40,667 bases of DNA from Clostridium sp. (GTDB lineage Bacteria > Bacillota > Clostridia > Clostridiales > Clostridiaceae). Both the position numbers and the translations under genes were made by a program. The DNA lies in NCBI RefSeq assembly GCF_016650035.1, contig NZ_JAENWM010000031.1, positions 1 through 40,667 of the forward strand, in the 5' to 3' direction. Of this stretch, positions 24,490-35,155 are shown piece by piece; within the stretch, counting starts at the first letter, position 1, and every line of letters starts with the position of its first letter. The notes under the pieces were generated by a model, which searched no databases, was not told the origin of the DNA, and saw nothing but the letters and a program-made list of their open reading frames with translations.

Positions 24490-25236
24490 TTAAAACATGT
24501 CTATAAGCATTTTTATGGCAACAGCTAAAGACATTGTTATAAAAATAGGTTTAATAAGTCTTGAACCCTTGTTTAATGCAACGGTTGTACCCATTTTAGC
24601 CCCAATAATCATACATATTGCCACTGGGATTCCATATGTATAATCAATATTACCACTTAGAGCAAACAAAACCAGGGATGTAACATTACTAGTAAAATTT
24701 AAAACTCTGGCGTTGGCAGAAGAAACTAAAAAATTGAACCCGAAGATATTTATAAAACCAAAAACTAAAAATGAACCAGTACCGGGTCCGAAAAAACCAT
24801 CATAGAAGCCGAGAAAAAGAGCGAGTATTATTCCATATATCACATTTTTTTTAGTAAGCCCTTGGAATTTATCTTCAAGCCCTAAGGATTTAGAAAAAAG
24901 AGTATAAAATCCAATAAACATAATAAGAATTAAAACTAATGGTTTTAGAAATTTTGGATCTACATATAATACTGATCTAACACCTATCATTGCACCTATG
25001 AAAGTAAAGGGAATAAGATATTTTAAAAGCTTTAAATTGGCCTTACCTGACTTTATAAATTTAAGAGAAGAGGTAAAAGAACCAGCAGTGGCACTAAATT
25101 TGTTAGTTCCAAGCACCGTGTAAATAGGTAGCCCAGTAAGCATAAAGGCTGGTACACTTATTAAGCCGCCACCTCCTGCTATGGAGTCGACAAAAGCTGC
25201 TAAAAACCCAGCTATACATAGAAGGATAGTAATCAT
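24490..25236 (-). CDS. TauE/SafE-family sulfite/sulfonate exporter-like permease
   Basis: 248 residues with about seven or eight membrane segments. The family signatures are GFLAAFVDSIAGGGGLISVPAF at the N-terminus and GFYDGFFGPGTGSFLVF at about 143-159, the two halves of the inverted-repeat transporter. Members export sulfite, sulfoacetate or similar anions; the actual substrate is not known. GGTAGGTG precedes the ATG at 25236. The gene is transcribed alone towards the bidirectional terminator. Confidence 0.88.
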   Translation of the reverse strand: MITILLCIAGFLAAFVDSIAGGGGLISVPAFMLTGLPIYTVLGTNKFSATAGSFTSSLKFIKSGKANLKLLKYLIPFTFIGAMIGVRSVLYVDPKFLKPLVLILIMFIGFYTLFSKSLGLEDKFQGLTKKNVIYGIILALFLGFYDGFFGPGTGSFLVFGFINIFGFNFLVSSANARVLNFTSNVTSLVLFALSGNIDYTYGIPVAICMIIGAKMGTTVALNKGSRLIKPIFITMSLAVAIKMLIDMF

Positions 25237-25282
25237 AAAACACCTACCTAATTTTAATTAAAGCTAAAATATGTACAAGATT

Positions 25283-25307
25283 TCATAATCATTATAATTG
25301 ATTATGA
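25283..25307. promoter_or_regulatory. Inverted repeat upstream of the TauE-like gene
   Basis: TCATAATCA (25283-25291) and TGATTATGA (25299-25307) flank TTATAAT, about 50-70 bp upstream of the start. The palindrome could be an operator over a -10-like element. No regulator is identified. Confidence 0.35.
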
Positions 25308-25483
25308 GAATAAATGTAAGGGTTATTAATGTCATATTTCTTAAAGATACACATAGACCCTTGATTTATATGGAATATATACGTATTATATATAGATGGG
25401 GTTAAAAACATTAGCTTTTTTCTCTTGGTAAAACAAATGTAAGAAAATTATGAGAATAATACAATAATATAGGAGGATTTAAT

Positions 25484-25846
25484 ATGTTAGAACAAAATGA
25501 AGATAATAGTGAAGAATTAAACCATATAGAAAATAATGAAGTTGTGGAAAGCCAAGAAGGTATCGCTGAAAATATAAAGGTGGATAAATCAATAAAACCT
25601 AGGTTTGTAGATACTTTAAAGGCTAGCATTATAGATTTAATAGTTATAGGTGGAATATCAACAGCATTAGTGTTTATAGGAGATTCTATTCTTAGATTAG
25701 CAGGTTTTTTTGTAACCCAAAAATTCCAAATGTCATTTATAATATTTATGGTTGTAATGGTATTATATACGAGTATTATGGAAAGCGGAAAAACATCAAC
25801 TACACTTGGCAAAAAAATATCTGGACTAATTATTACAAAAGCATAG
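25484..25846 (+). CDS. RDD-family membrane protein, short
   Basis: 120 residues. A charged acidic N-terminal tail (1-37) precedes the RDD-like core: Arg40 in PRFVDTL, Asp51 at the start of membrane helix 1 (48-68), helix 2 (82-97), and the closing TTLGKKISGLIIT typical of RDD domains. The function of the family is poorly defined (some are linked to Na+/H+ exchange). AGGAGG lies upstream. It ends 15 bp before rlmD, so the two are probably co-transcribed. Confidence 0.72.
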   Translation: MLEQNEDNSEELNHIENNEVVESQEGIAENIKVDKSIKPRFVDTLKASIIDLIVIGGISTALVFIGDSILRLAGFFVTQKFQMSFIIFMVVMVLYTSIMESGKTSTTLGKKISGLIITKA

Positions 25847-25861
25847 GAGTTGCTAAATAAT

Positions 25862-27217
25862 ATGAAAAAAAGAAAAGATTACGAATTTTATATAGAAGAC
25901 ATAGAGTTTCCAGCACAGGGCATAGCCTATTACGAGGGTGAGAAAGTTTCAATAAAAAGTACACTGCCAGGGCAAACAGTAATTGGTAGGGTAGCAAAAA
26001 AGAAACAAGTAGGAGTAGAGGCTAAACTTATAAAGATCCTTAAGGATGTAGACTATAAAATTGAGCCTAAGTGTAGCATTACGGATTTATGTGGTGGATG
26101 TAGCCATCAATTTCTTTCTTATGAAAAACAATTAGAATTAAAAGAGCAACAGGTATTAAGATTGTTTGCGGAAGCAGAAATAAAAGATTTTGAGTTTTTA
26201 GGAGTAGAAAAAAGTCCTGAGGTCTTCGAATACAGAAATAAAATGGAGTATACATTTGGTGATTTTCAAAAGGGTGGGGAACTCGCTCTAGGTATGCATA
26301 CCAAAGGAAGAAGCTTTAGTATAGTTAATGTACCAGATTGTAAAATTGTAGATAATGATTTTAGAGAAATATTAAAACTAGTATTAAATTATTTTATAGA
26401 ACTTAAATTACCACAATATAATGTAATGTCACGAGAGGGGTATTTAAGAAACTTAGTTGTACGAAAGGCTAAAAATACTGGTGAAATATTAGTTAATCTA
26501 GTAACCACAACTCAAATTGACCTTGATCTTACGCAGTTAACTAACATGCTTAAAGAATTAAAATGCGATGGAAACATTACTGGAATAATACATATGTTTA
26601 ATGACTCGTTATCAGATATGGTTAAAGATGATAAAACTGAAATATTATACGGAAGAGATTATATTATTGAGGAATTATTAGATCTTAAGTTTAAAATTAA
26701 TCCCTTAGCTTTTTTTCAAACTAATACAAAGGGAGCAGAAAAGCTTTACAGCATAGTTAGGGACTTTTTAGGAGATTCAGAATCAAAAACTGTGTTTGAT
26801 TTATATTGTGGAACGGGAACTATTGGACAAATTGTTGCACCTAAAGCAAAAAAAGTTTTGGGAATCGAATTAATAGAAGAAGCGGTGGCTGCTGCAAATG
26901 AAAATGCAAAAATTAATAACCTTGATAATTGTGAGTTTATAGCAGGGGATATTGCTAAGGTTATTCAAGATATAAAATACAAACCGGATAGCATTATTCT
27001 AGATCCTCCAAGAGTTGGAGTTCATCCTACAGCCTTAGATTATGTTATAAAATTTGATGCACCTCATATAGTTTATGTTTCTTGCAACCCTAAAAGTTTA
27101 GTAGTTGATTTAAAGGAAATGATTAATAGAGGATATAAAGTGCAAAAGGTAGTACTTATGGACATGTTTCCACATACACCTCACATAGAAACTATTGTAG
27201 ATATAGTAAAAATTTAA
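25862..27217 (+). CDS. rlmD: 23S rRNA (uracil-C5)-methyltransferase, RlmD/RumA-type
   Basis: 451 residues. The TRAM-like domain (about 5-60) is followed by a 4Fe-4S cluster motif [14 protein letters not shown] plus a later Cys (PDCKIV). The SAM domain has [13 protein letters not shown] and ILDPPRVG, and the catalytic Cys lies in YVSCNPKSL. This makes a TrmA/RumA-family enzyme that adds a methyl to U1939 or U747 of 23S rRNA; which site cannot be fixed from sequence. ATG 25862 is chosen; TTG at 25850 is directly against the ribosome site. Confidence 0.88.
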   Translation: MKKRKDYEFYIEDIEFPAQGIAYYEGEKVSIKSTLPGQTVIGRVAKKKQVGVEAKLIKILKDVDYKIEPKCSITDLCGGCSHQFLSYEKQLELKEQQVLRLFAEAEIKDFEFLGVEKSPEVFEYRNKMEYTFGDFQKGGELALGMHTKGRSFSIVNVPDCKIVDNDFREILKLVLNYFIELKLPQYNVMSREGYLRNLVVRKAKNTGEILVNLVTTTQIDLDLTQLTNMLKELKCDGNITGIIHMFNDSLSDMVKDDKTEILYGRDYIIEELLDLKFKINPLAFFQTNTKGAEKLYSIVRDFLGDSESKTVFDLYCGTGTIGQIVAPKAKKVLGIELIEEAVAAANENAKINNLDNCEFIAGDIAKVIQDIKYKPDSIILDPPRVGVHPTALDYVIKFDAPHIVYVSCNPKSLVVDLKEMINRGYKVQKVVLMDMFPHTPHIETIVDIVKI

Positions 27218-27318
27218 AATAGTTAAACATATATTTTTAGGATTAAACCGAAACTTGTACCCTTTCTTATTTGAATTGCATATAAAGTAGTATAAATTCA
27301 AATAAAGGGGGTACGTTC

Positions 27319-27705
27319 ATGGTAGAAATAATTATTCAATATATATTAATACTTCTTTTAGTGATAGGCCTTGGCTATTTAGTTTATTTGTTAAAGGATA
27401 ATGATGTAAATATTGTGGATGACTATTATGGGCTCAATTATGTAATACTTGGCTCTTTAGACCAGGGAGAAGCTACAGCTGAAAATGCAAAAAAAATCAT
27501 TAGAGTAATTTCAAAAACAGTTCAATATGTAGAAACTAATTATAAAGATATGGATAATAACTTTAAAGAAGAGAAAGCTATTCAAATGGCAAAGCATGCT
27601 ACTAATTTATTGTGTTTTCAAAGTAACATAGATGACGAAAGCATAAAATATCTGGTGAGATTAGCTGTGGCATTATTGCCACCAACTAACAACACAATTG
27701 ATTAA
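27319..27705 (+). CDS. Small membrane-anchored protein, function unknown
   Basis: 128 residues: one N-terminal membrane helix (about 4-25), then a soluble helical part with AENAKKIIRVISKTVQYVET, an acidic stretch, and IDDESIKYLVRLAVALLP at the end. The layout, one helix plus an AV-x-YVE helix and a final amphipathic helix, recalls LLH-type phage holins and their chromosomal relatives. I see no lysis gene next to it, so this is only a resemblance. AAAGGGGG precedes the ATG and a terminator follows. Confidence 0.7.
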   Translation: MVEIIIQYILILLLVIGLGYLVYLLKDNDVNIVDDYYGLNYVILGSLDQGEATAENAKKIIRVISKTVQYVETNYKDMDNNFKEEKAIQMAKHATNLLCFQSNIDDESIKYLVRLAVALLPPTNNTID

Positions 27706-27736
27706 GTATTTAACAAAATTAGAGCGAATTACTGTA

Positions 27737-27777
27737 TTAACCGGTAGGAGTGTTTAATTCTGCCGGTTAATATTTTT
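27737..27777 (+). terminator. Terminator after the small membrane protein
   Basis: An 11-bp stem, TTAACCGGTAG (27737-27747) with CTGCCGGTTAA (27760-27770), one G-T pair, then a T-rich tail. Confidence 0.75.
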
Positions 27778-27824
27778 ATAAAAGATAACATTGAAAGTAT
27801 AAGTTGCACTAGGAGGAAAAATTA

Positions 27825-28868
27825 ATGTTAAAAACTATAGAATATGGAGAAATTGAAGGAAATTACATATTAGTTGATGTAAGAAGTCCAGGTGAATTCA
27901 GCGATGGAACTATAAATGGAGCAATTAATATACCCTTATTTGATGATGAAGAAAGAAAAATTATTGGTACCGCATATACAAGAGAAAGTGTTGAAAAAGC
28001 AAAAAGAATAGGTATTGAAGTAGCTTCTACAAAATTACTCCATATTTATGATGAGGTAAAAGAACTCCAGAAACAATATGATAAAATTATTTTATTCTGT
28101 GCTAGAGGAGGAATGAGAAGTGGTATACTTGGTACACTGCTAAGTTCTCTTGGAGTAAATATAGAGAGAATAAATGAGGGATATAAAGGATACAGAAGGT
28201 TTGTAGTTGAAAATTTACCAAAGGTTAACGAAAGTGTTCAATATATTGTTTTACATGGTAACACTGGTGTTGGAAAAACTGAAATACTTAAACAGTTACA
28301 GCAAGACGGATTTCATATTTTGGACTTAGAAGGATTGGCTAATCACAGAGGATCACTTCTAGGAACAGTAGGGCTTGGAAAATCTACTAGTCAAAAACAA
28401 TTTGAATCCAACATATTTCATATGTTACAAAAAGGGAAGGATTCTTACGTGTTTCTTGAAGCAGAAAGCAAACGAATAGGAAACGCCACAATACCTGATT
28501 TTATATTCCAGAAAATGAAAACGGGCATACATATTTTTGTAGAAGCAGATATTGCGTTTAGAGTGGATCTTATTGTTAATGAATATACAAAATATAAAAA
28601 CTGTAACGAGGAAATAATCGAATGTTTAAAAAGACTGGAAAAATATATTGGAGTAAAAAACATCGATAGATACTCTGAGTTAGTTTTAAAATCAGAATAC
28701 GATGAAGTGGTAAGTGAACTTATGATAAAACATTATGACCCTATGTACACTCATGGTTCTGATAAATACGAATATGCATTAAAACTTCAGGTAGTAGACA
28801 TAAAAACTGCTACTGAAGAAATTAAAGATTTTTTTGCTTTACCTTTTGCGAGTAAACATATAAAATAA
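27825..28868 (+). CDS. mnmH: tRNA 2-selenouridine synthase
   Basis: 347 residues. An N-terminal rhodanese domain (about 1-130) has the active Cys92 in FCARGGMRSG. A P-loop domain follows with GNTGVGKT (145-152) and the family motif LEGLANHRGSLLG. This is MnmH/SelU (YbbB), which replaces the sulfur of 2-thiouridine at the wobble base of tRNA by selenium using selenophosphate. Its presence implies that the host makes selenophosphate (selD, not in this window). AGGAGG lies upstream of the ATG. It is 34 bp upstream of parE and may be in one transcript with it. Confidence 0.93.
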   Translation: MLKTIEYGEIEGNYILVDVRSPGEFSDGTINGAINIPLFDDEERKIIGTAYTRESVEKAKRIGIEVASTKLLHIYDEVKELQKQYDKIILFCARGGMRSGILGTLLSSLGVNIERINEGYKGYRRFVVENLPKVNESVQYIVLHGNTGVGKTEILKQLQQDGFHILDLEGLANHRGSLLGTVGLGKSTSQKQFESNIFHMLQKGKDSYVFLEAESKRIGNATIPDFIFQKMKTGIHIFVEADIAFRVDLIVNEYTKYKNCNEEIIECLKRLEKYIGVKNIDRYSELVLKSEYDEVVSELMIKHYDPMYTHGSDKYEYALKLQVVDIKTATEEIKDFFALPFASKHIK

Positions 28869-28902
28869 CAATTGTGTAATAAAATTTTACTGGAGGATTT
28901 TT

Positions 28903-30858
28903 ATGAGTTTAGATGTTGAAGAAATGCAAACCTATGATGTAACTGACTTAACCTCTTTAGAAAAACTAGAGCCTGTAAGAATAAGACCTGGTATGTACAT
29001 AGGAACTACAGGAAGCAAAGGGTTGCATCATTGTATATGGGAAATTTTAGATAATTCTATAGATGAAATAGCTAATGGCTATGGTGATAGAGCAGAGTTA
29101 ATTTTAAATAAAGATAAAAGTGTTACAATTGTAGATAATGGTAGGGGAATTCCTACTGGTATGCATCCTATAAAAAATAAATCTGGTGTGGAAATGGTGT
29201 TTACTGAGCTGCACACTGGTGGAAAATTTAATAATAAAAATTACAAAACTTCTGGAGGACTTCATGGTGTTGGAGCCGCAGTTGTAAACGCATTATCAGA
29301 ATGGGTAGTAGTTGAAATAAAACAAAAGGGAAAAGTTTTCACTCAAAGATTTGAATATGCTTACGATAAGGACCTAAAAAGACTTATGCCAGGTACTCCG
29401 GTAAGTAAGCTTGAGATCACAGGAGATACGAAAAAAACGGGTAGTAAGGTCAGTTTTATGCCTGATAAAGATGTATTTACTACTTTAGAGTTTAAAACAG
29501 ATATCATTGATGAAAGACTACAAGAATTAGCCTTCCAAAACAAAGGAATTACCTTAGTGTTTATTGACAAGCGTATGGAAGAAAAAACAGAAAAGGAATA
29601 TCATTCTGAAAGAGGTCTATTAGATTTTATTGATTATCTAAATGAAAGTAAAACGCTTCTACACAAGGAGGCTATATTCTTTCAAGGTGAAAAAGAAATA
29701 AATGGAATGCAATTATACGGAGAAATATGTATGCAATTTACTGATTCTACTACGGAATACATTGCAAGCTATGTTAACAATATACCAACTACAGAATCAG
29801 GAACTCATGAAACAGGATTTAAAACGGGGATGACAAGAGCTTTTAAAGAAGGAGCCAAAAAGCTTAACCTTTTAAAAGAAAAGGATAAGGAATTTGAAGG
29901 GGACGATTTAAGAGAAGGGATGACGGCAATTGTAAGAATTAAAATAAGTAACCCAATGTTTGAAGGTCAGACTAAAAGCAAACTTGGAAATAATGAAGCC
30001 TATAGTATGATGAATGAACTCTGTTATGTTAAAATTTCAGAATGGATAGAGGACAATAAAGAAATAGCTACAAACATAATAAATAATGCTATGTCAGCTG
30101 CAGCAAGACGCGATAAAATAAAAAAAATTAATGACGCTGAAAGAAAAAAAGTAGGTAAGGGAGCATCTCCTCTTGCAGGTAAGATTGCAGTATGTACACT
30201 AAAAGATTCAGGAGTTACAGAATTTATAGTGGTGGAAGGTGACTCAGCTGGTGGAAGTGCAAAGCAAGCTAGGGATAGAAGATTTCAAGCTATAATGCCT
30301 TCAAAGGGTAAGATTATGAATACTGAAAAACAGAAGCTAGAAAATGTACTAGCTAGTGAAGAACTCAAAATATTCAATGCCGCTATTGGAACTGGTGTTT
30401 TGGCCAATTACAATGAAAAAGACTTAAAATACGATAAGATAATTATTTTAAGTGATGCTGATGTTGATGGATATCACATTAGAACACTATGGATGACTTT
30501 TATTTATAGATATATGAGGCCTCTAATTGCAAATGGCCATCTTTATATGGGTATGCCTCCGCTATACAAAGTTTATAAAAATGGAAAAAATGGTGAAGTA
30601 GCTAAGTATGCATATAGTGATGAAGAATTAAATAGGACGAAAAAAGAAATCGGTAAGGGGTACCTTATCCAAAGATATAAAGGACTTGGGGAAATGAATC
30701 CGGATCAACTTTGGGAAACTACACTAAATCCTACTACTAGGACACTTCAACAGGTGACTATAGAAGATGCAGCTAAGGCAGAAAAAATGGTTTCACTTCT
30801 GATGGGCGATGTTGTTGCACCTAGAAAAAATTACATGTATAAATATGCTGAATTTTAG
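28903..30858 (+). CDS. parE: DNA topoisomerase IV subunit B-like (type IIA ATPase subunit)
   Basis: 651 residues. The GHKL ATPase has EILDNSIDEIANGYGD, IVDNGRGIPTGMHP and the lid GGLHGVGAAVVNALS. The TOPRIM domain has VEGDSAGGSAKQARDRRFQA and the metal motif SDADVDGYHIRTL. PSKGKIMNTEK replaces the PLKGKxLNVEK of standard GyrB, and the pair with a ParC-like gene 14 bp downstream points to a topoisomerase IV-type complex that separates replicated DNA. Because GyrB and ParE are close, the name rests mostly on linkage and sequence style. GGAGG precedes the ATG. Confidence 0.85.
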   Translation: MSLDVEEMQTYDVTDLTSLEKLEPVRIRPGMYIGTTGSKGLHHCIWEILDNSIDEIANGYGDRAELILNKDKSVTIVDNGRGIPTGMHPIKNKSGVEMVFTELHTGGKFNNKNYKTSGGLHGVGAAVVNALSEWVVVEIKQKGKVFTQRFEYAYDKDLKRLMPGTPVSKLEITGDTKKTGSKVSFMPDKDVFTTLEFKTDIIDERLQELAFQNKGITLVFIDKRMEEKTEKEYHSERGLLDFIDYLNESKTLLHKEAIFFQGEKEINGMQLYGEICMQFTDSTTEYIASYVNNIPTTESGTHETGFKTGMTRAFKEGAKKLNLLKEKDKEFEGDDLREGMTAIVRIKISNPMFEGQTKSKLGNNEAYSMMNELCYVKISEWIEDNKEIATNIINNAMSAAARRDKIKKINDAERKKVGKGASPLAGKIAVCTLKDSGVTEFIVVEGDSAGGSAKQARDRRFQAIMPSKGKIMNTEKQKLENVLASEELKIFNAAIGTGVLANYNEKDLKYDKIIILSDADVDGYHIRTLWMTFIYRYMRPLIANGHLYMGMPPLYKVYKNGKNGEVAKYAYSDEELNRTKKEIGKGYLIQRYKGLGEMNPDQLWETTLNPTTRTLQQVTIEDAAKAEKMVSLLMGDVVAPRKNYMYKYAEF

Positions 30859-30872
30859 GAGGAATTTATTAA

Positions 30873-33794
30873 ATGGCAAAAAAAATTGATATACCCAAAG
30901 ATAATAATATAATAATGACTCCAATTGAAGAAGCAATGCCAGATAACTATCTTCCTTATGCCGTGGAAGTTGCTAGAGAAAGGGCCCTTCCAGATGTACG
31001 GGACGGTCTAAAACCAGTGCATAGAAGAATTCTTTATGGAGCGTATATGCTAAAGGCATTTCCAGATAAACCCTACTTTAAATCAGCAAGAATTGTTGGA
31101 GATATACTTGGTAAATACCATCCTCATGGAGACAGCTCTGTTTATGGAGCTATGGTAATCCTTGCTCAAAGTTTTTCTACAAGAAAACCGTTAATAGATG
31201 GTCATGGAAACTGGGGAAGTCAGGATGGGGATAATGCAGCTGCTATGCGTTATACAGAAGCAAGACTTTCTCCTATTGCGCTTGAAATGATAAGGGATAT
31301 TGATAAAGGCGTTGTGGATATGGTAGATAATTATTCTGACACAGAGAAAGAACCAGCTGTACTGCCTGCAAGATATCCTAATTTGCTTGTAAATGGAACC
31401 TTTGGAATAGCGGTGGGAATAGCTACAAATATACCCCCTCATAATTTAGGAGAGGTTATTGATGGAGTACTAGCTTATGCTGATAATGAGGAAATTACTG
31501 TAAAAGAGTTAATGAAATATATTAAAGGACCAGATTTGCCAACAGGCGGAATATTAATAGGCAGGAATGCTATACAGTCTGCCTATGAAACTGGAGAAGG
31601 TAAGGTAACACTACGTTCAAAAGTTAAAATTGAAACTTTAGAAACTGGACGTCTTGGCATAGTTATTACAGAGTTTCCGTACAGAAAAAACAAGGCGAAA
31701 TTACTAGGATTTATTTCTGAGATGACAGCGGATAAAAAACACTCAAAAGCGTTAGAATCCATTATAGATATTAGAGATGAATCCGATAGAAGTGGACTTA
31801 GATCAGTAATTGAATTTAAAAAGTCTACAAGTAAGGACACTGCAGCTATGGTACTTAGATACTTATTAAAGAAAACAGAACTTCAATGTACGGTACCTTT
31901 TAATATGGTAGCCCTGGCCAATGGAAAACCTGAAACTATGGGACTTAAAACTATATTAATGCATTATTTAAATCATCAAAAGGATGTTGTGACTAGAAGA
32001 ACTCTAAGTCAATTAGAAGTTGCAGAAAAGAGATTTCATATCGTAGAAGGATTTATTAAGGCTATAGATGTAATGGATGAGATTATTGCTACCATTAGAA
32101 GTTCAAAATCTAAAAAGGATGCTGGTGCAAACATTGAAGTTAAATTTGGTTTTACAGCTACTCAAACGGAAGCCATACTTGAACTTATGCTATATAAGCT
32201 TACGGGCCTTGAAATAAAAATATTTCTAAAAGAGTATAAAAAATTAGAAATACTAATTAAGGGATATAAGAAAATTCTTGAAAATAAAAATGAACTTTTG
32301 AAAGTTATAAAAATGGAGATTACAGAAATTAAAGAAAAATATAACGATCCAAGGCGTTCTGAAATCATTGAAGATGACAACGAAGCTAAGATAGATTTAG
32401 ATGAATTAATCGTGGTAGAGGATATTATGATAACCTTATCTAATGACGGATATATAAAGAGAGTACCTATGAAATCTTATAATAGGTCTAACACTAATAT
32501 AGAAGATATAGAGTATAGAGAGGGAGATTTTAATACATGTCTACTTCAAACAAATACTAAGGATGCCTTAATGATATTTACTGATGCTGGAAATATGTAT
32601 CAACTAAAGGGAGACATAGTTCCAGAATATAAGTGGAAAGAAAAAGGCGAAAGACTTGATACGCTTATTCGAGGGATAGACCTTACAAAAGAAAAAATTG
32701 TTGATTGTTTCTCAGCAGAAAATCTATCTTGTCATAATGAATTTATGTTTTTTACTAGCAAAGGTAATATAAAGAAAACTGATCTGGATAAATTTGTTAC
32801 TAGTTATACTAAACTAGCAGCTTTAAAATTAAGAGAAAATGAAACACTTCTGAAAGTGTGGTTAATAGGCAAGAAAAAACAAGAAAAATTTATAAAGGTA
32901 TCCACTGTGGAAGGTTTGGAATTTTCAGTAGAAAGGCCATCACTAGAATCCATTGATAGAAATACACTGGGCACTCAGTTATTCCACCTTACAGCACAGG
33001 ATCAAGTGGGTGCAATAGAATTTACGCAGGATTCTGACTATAAAGAATTTAATATTAGTATAAATGTAAAAGGTGTAATAAAAATATCTAGTAGAAGGAG
33101 CAATACTCCCTTAAGTACCTATACTAAATCATCTTCTACATTGCTTATATTTACGGAAAAAGGCATAGTTCATAAGCTGCCTAGCTATATGATCCAGAAT
33201 ACTCCAAAGAAGGGCATAATTATTAATACTCTATTAGATAATTTTAATCTTTATGATAAAATAGTAGATATTGTTTCAGTTGATGATTTTAACGAGGATT
33301 CTAGTATATATTTCTTTACAAAAAAAGGATTTACAAAAAGAACTAAACTTAGTGAACTTCAGGGAGACTTTTTCTCTACACTTGTTTATAAACTTAAAAC
33401 AGAGGAAGATAAAATAACCTCTGTAAAAATCAACCTTGATAATGTCGAGAAAGACGTATTGCTTATAACAAAAAAGGCAATGTGCATAAGATTTAATGTG
33501 AATAATATTAACTTTATGGGGAAGGTTGCCTCCGGGGTAACAGGAATAAGTCTAAAGGATGATGATGAAGTTATATTTGTAGATTTGGTAGTTGCAGTAA
33601 CGAAAAACACAGAATCAAGTAGTGAAGTAGTTGCCACACTAGATCAGGGTTTATCACTAACAGTTAGTTCATTTAAAGGTGAAAAAAAGGTTATAAGACT
33701 TGATGATATAAACGTTCAAAATAGAGCAGGTAGAGGTAAAAACTTAACCAATGCACTAGTGGATGATTACGTAGAGGTTGTTATTTTAGAATAG
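30873..33794 (+). CDS. parC: DNA topoisomerase IV subunit A-like
   Basis: 973 residues, longer than typical ParC (about 800-850). The breakage-reunion domain has the quinolone region [16 protein letters not shown] (80-95) and the catalytic Tyr127 in [10 protein letters not shown]. The pinwheel repeats of the C-terminal beta-propeller run from about 510 to the end and probably account for the length. Gly92 occupies the position of GyrA Asp87/ParC Glu84, an acidic residue in most enzymes. It starts 14 bp after parE with AGGAGG, so the two subunits are made together. It could be named gyrA-like by some pipelines. Confidence 0.85.
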   Translation: MAKKIDIPKDNNIIMTPIEEAMPDNYLPYAVEVARERALPDVRDGLKPVHRRILYGAYMLKAFPDKPYFKSARIVGDILGKYHPHGDSSVYGAMVILAQSFSTRKPLIDGHGNWGSQDGDNAAAMRYTEARLSPIALEMIRDIDKGVVDMVDNYSDTEKEPAVLPARYPNLLVNGTFGIAVGIATNIPPHNLGEVIDGVLAYADNEEITVKELMKYIKGPDLPTGGILIGRNAIQSAYETGEGKVTLRSKVKIETLETGRLGIVITEFPYRKNKAKLLGFISEMTADKKHSKALESIIDIRDESDRSGLRSVIEFKKSTSKDTAAMVLRYLLKKTELQCTVPFNMVALANGKPETMGLKTILMHYLNHQKDVVTRRTLSQLEVAEKRFHIVEGFIKAIDVMDEIIATIRSSKSKKDAGANIEVKFGFTATQTEAILELMLYKLTGLEIKIFLKEYKKLEILIKGYKKILENKNELLKVIKMEITEIKEKYNDPRRSEIIEDDNEAKIDLDELIVVEDIMITLSNDGYIKRVPMKSYNRSNTNIEDIEYREGDFNTCLLQTNTKDALMIFTDAGNMYQLKGDIVPEYKWKEKGERLDTLIRGIDLTKEKIVDCFSAENLSCHNEFMFFTSKGNIKKTDLDKFVTSYTKLAALKLRENETLLKVWLIGKKKQEKFIKVSTVEGLEFSVERPSLESIDRNTLGTQLFHLTAQDQVGAIEFTQDSDYKEFNISINVKGVIKISSRRSNTPLSTYTKSSSTLLIFTEKGIVHKLPSYMIQNTPKKGIIINTLLDNFNLYDKIVDIVSVDDFNEDSSIYFFTKKGFTKRTKLSELQGDFFSTLVYKLKTEEDKITSVKINLDNVEKDVLLITKKAMCIRFNVNNINFMGKVASGVTGISLKDDDEVIFVDLVVAVTKNTESSSEVVATLDQGLSLTVSSFKGEKKVIRLDDINVQNRAGRGKNLTNALVDDYVEVVILE

Positions 33795-33800
33795 AAATAT

Positions 33801-33853
33801 AAAAAAGGCATGCAATGTGAGTTTAAATAAACTAATCTTAGCATGTCTTTTTT
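33801..33853 (+). terminator. Terminator after parC
   Basis: AAAAAAGGCATGC (33801-33813) with GCATGTCTTTTTT (33841-33853), one G-T pair. The 27-nt loop contains its own small GTTTA/TAAAC hairpin. Confidence 0.75.
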
Positions 33854-33889
33854 GTATTTTAAATCAAATAAAAAAATGAAGGTGCTTAT

Positions 33890-35146
33890 ATGGAAAAAAT
33901 AATACTTAAGAGCGGAATAAAATTATTATATAAGAGTGCAGAAAATAATTTGACTTCTTTTACAATAGGATTTAATGCAGGTGCAAACAGTGAAAAAAAA
34001 GAACAACTAGGAATTGCTCATGTGGTAGAGCACATGCTTTTTAAGGGTACATCTTCGCTGACAGAATACCAAATAAATATATTATGCGATGAAACTTTTG
34101 GGTTTTGTAATGCAATGACTAATTATCCTTATGCAGTATATTATGGAACCACCCTAGATGAGGATTTTGAAAAAGGTTTTAAAATTTACTCTGATATTCT
34201 TTTAAACCCAACTTTCCCGCTAAATGGATTCAAAGAGGAAATAGGTGTGATTATTGAAGAACTAAAAGAATGGAAGGATGACACAAATCAGTTTTGCGAA
34301 GATACCATGTTTAATAGTTGTTTTAAAGAGCGAAGATTAAAGGATTTAATTATTGGCACGGAGGAAAGCATTAAATCCATTACGATAAAGCAAATTATAG
34401 ATTTTTACCACAAACATTATACTGCGGATAATTGTGTAGTGTCAGTTGTATCCTCGATGAGCATTGAAAGTGTTTCGAAAATAGTAGAGATGTATTTATG
34501 CAATTCTGATTCTAAGTTAACTAATGAAAAACAGACAGTAAAAAAGGATGAGGAGTACGTATACGAAAATAATAATCCCGGCACCTACTTTCAATATAAA
34601 AATGATATACAAGGAGCAAAAATTCAATATTGTTTTTCAGTACATGATTTAAATCCAAGAGAAATTAGCGCATTAAAGTTATTTAATTTAGTGTTCGGAG
34701 AAGGTACAAGTAGTATATTGTACCATGAAATTAGAACTAAGAGAGGGCTTGTATATGATATAGGCAGCAAAATTAAAAATGAAACAGGAATAAAACTTTT
34801 TACAATTTATCTTGGAACTTCATATGAAAATGTCCAAAACACTATAAAAATTATTAATGATGAAATAGAAAAAGTTAAAAAACCTAGGAATTATTTTGAT
34901 GAGAAGTGTATTTTAAAGCTATGCAAAAGTTACAAATTAAGAAGAATGCTAGCACTAGAGAAATCTATTCAAACTAGCATGAATTTATGTGTACATGAAA
35001 TCATGTACGGAAGTGGACTAGAAATTTTTTCCGAATTTGAAGGTATGCAAAGTATAAGTGAAAGTGAAATAATGGCAGTAGTAAACAAAGTATTAGTGAA
35101 TCCTACTATACAAGTACTAATGCCGAATTCAAATAATAATAAATAG
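33890..35146 (+). CDS. M16-family (insulinase-like) zinc peptidase
   Basis: 418 residues. The inverted zinc motif HVVEH is at His44-Glu47-His48 (AHVVEHMLFKGT), and the distal Glu ligand lies in VIIEELKEWKDD. A second, inactive-looking half contains the dimer region YFQYKNDIQGAKIQ and TKRGLVYDIGS. Members cut peptides or process precursors, and this length is that of mitochondrial-processing-peptidase-like bacterial proteins. AAGGTG precedes the ATG. It is 9 bp upstream of recJ, so the two are co-transcribed; no functional link between them is evident. Confidence 0.87.
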   Translation: MEKIILKSGIKLLYKSAENNLTSFTIGFNAGANSEKKEQLGIAHVVEHMLFKGTSSLTEYQINILCDETFGFCNAMTNYPYAVYYGTTLDEDFEKGFKIYSDILLNPTFPLNGFKEEIGVIIEELKEWKDDTNQFCEDTMFNSCFKERRLKDLIIGTEESIKSITIKQIIDFYHKHYTADNCVVSVVSSMSIESVSKIVEMYLCNSDSKLTNEKQTVKKDEEYVYENNNPGTYFQYKNDIQGAKIQYCFSVHDLNPREISALKLFNLVFGEGTSSILYHEIRTKRGLVYDIGSKIKNETGIKLFTIYLGTSYENVQNTIKIINDEIEKVKKPRNYFDEKCILKLCKSYKLRRMLALEKSIQTSMNLCVHEIMYGSGLEIFSEFEGMQSISESEIMAVVNKVLVNPTIQVLMPNSNNNK

Positions 35147-35155
35147 GAGATAATT

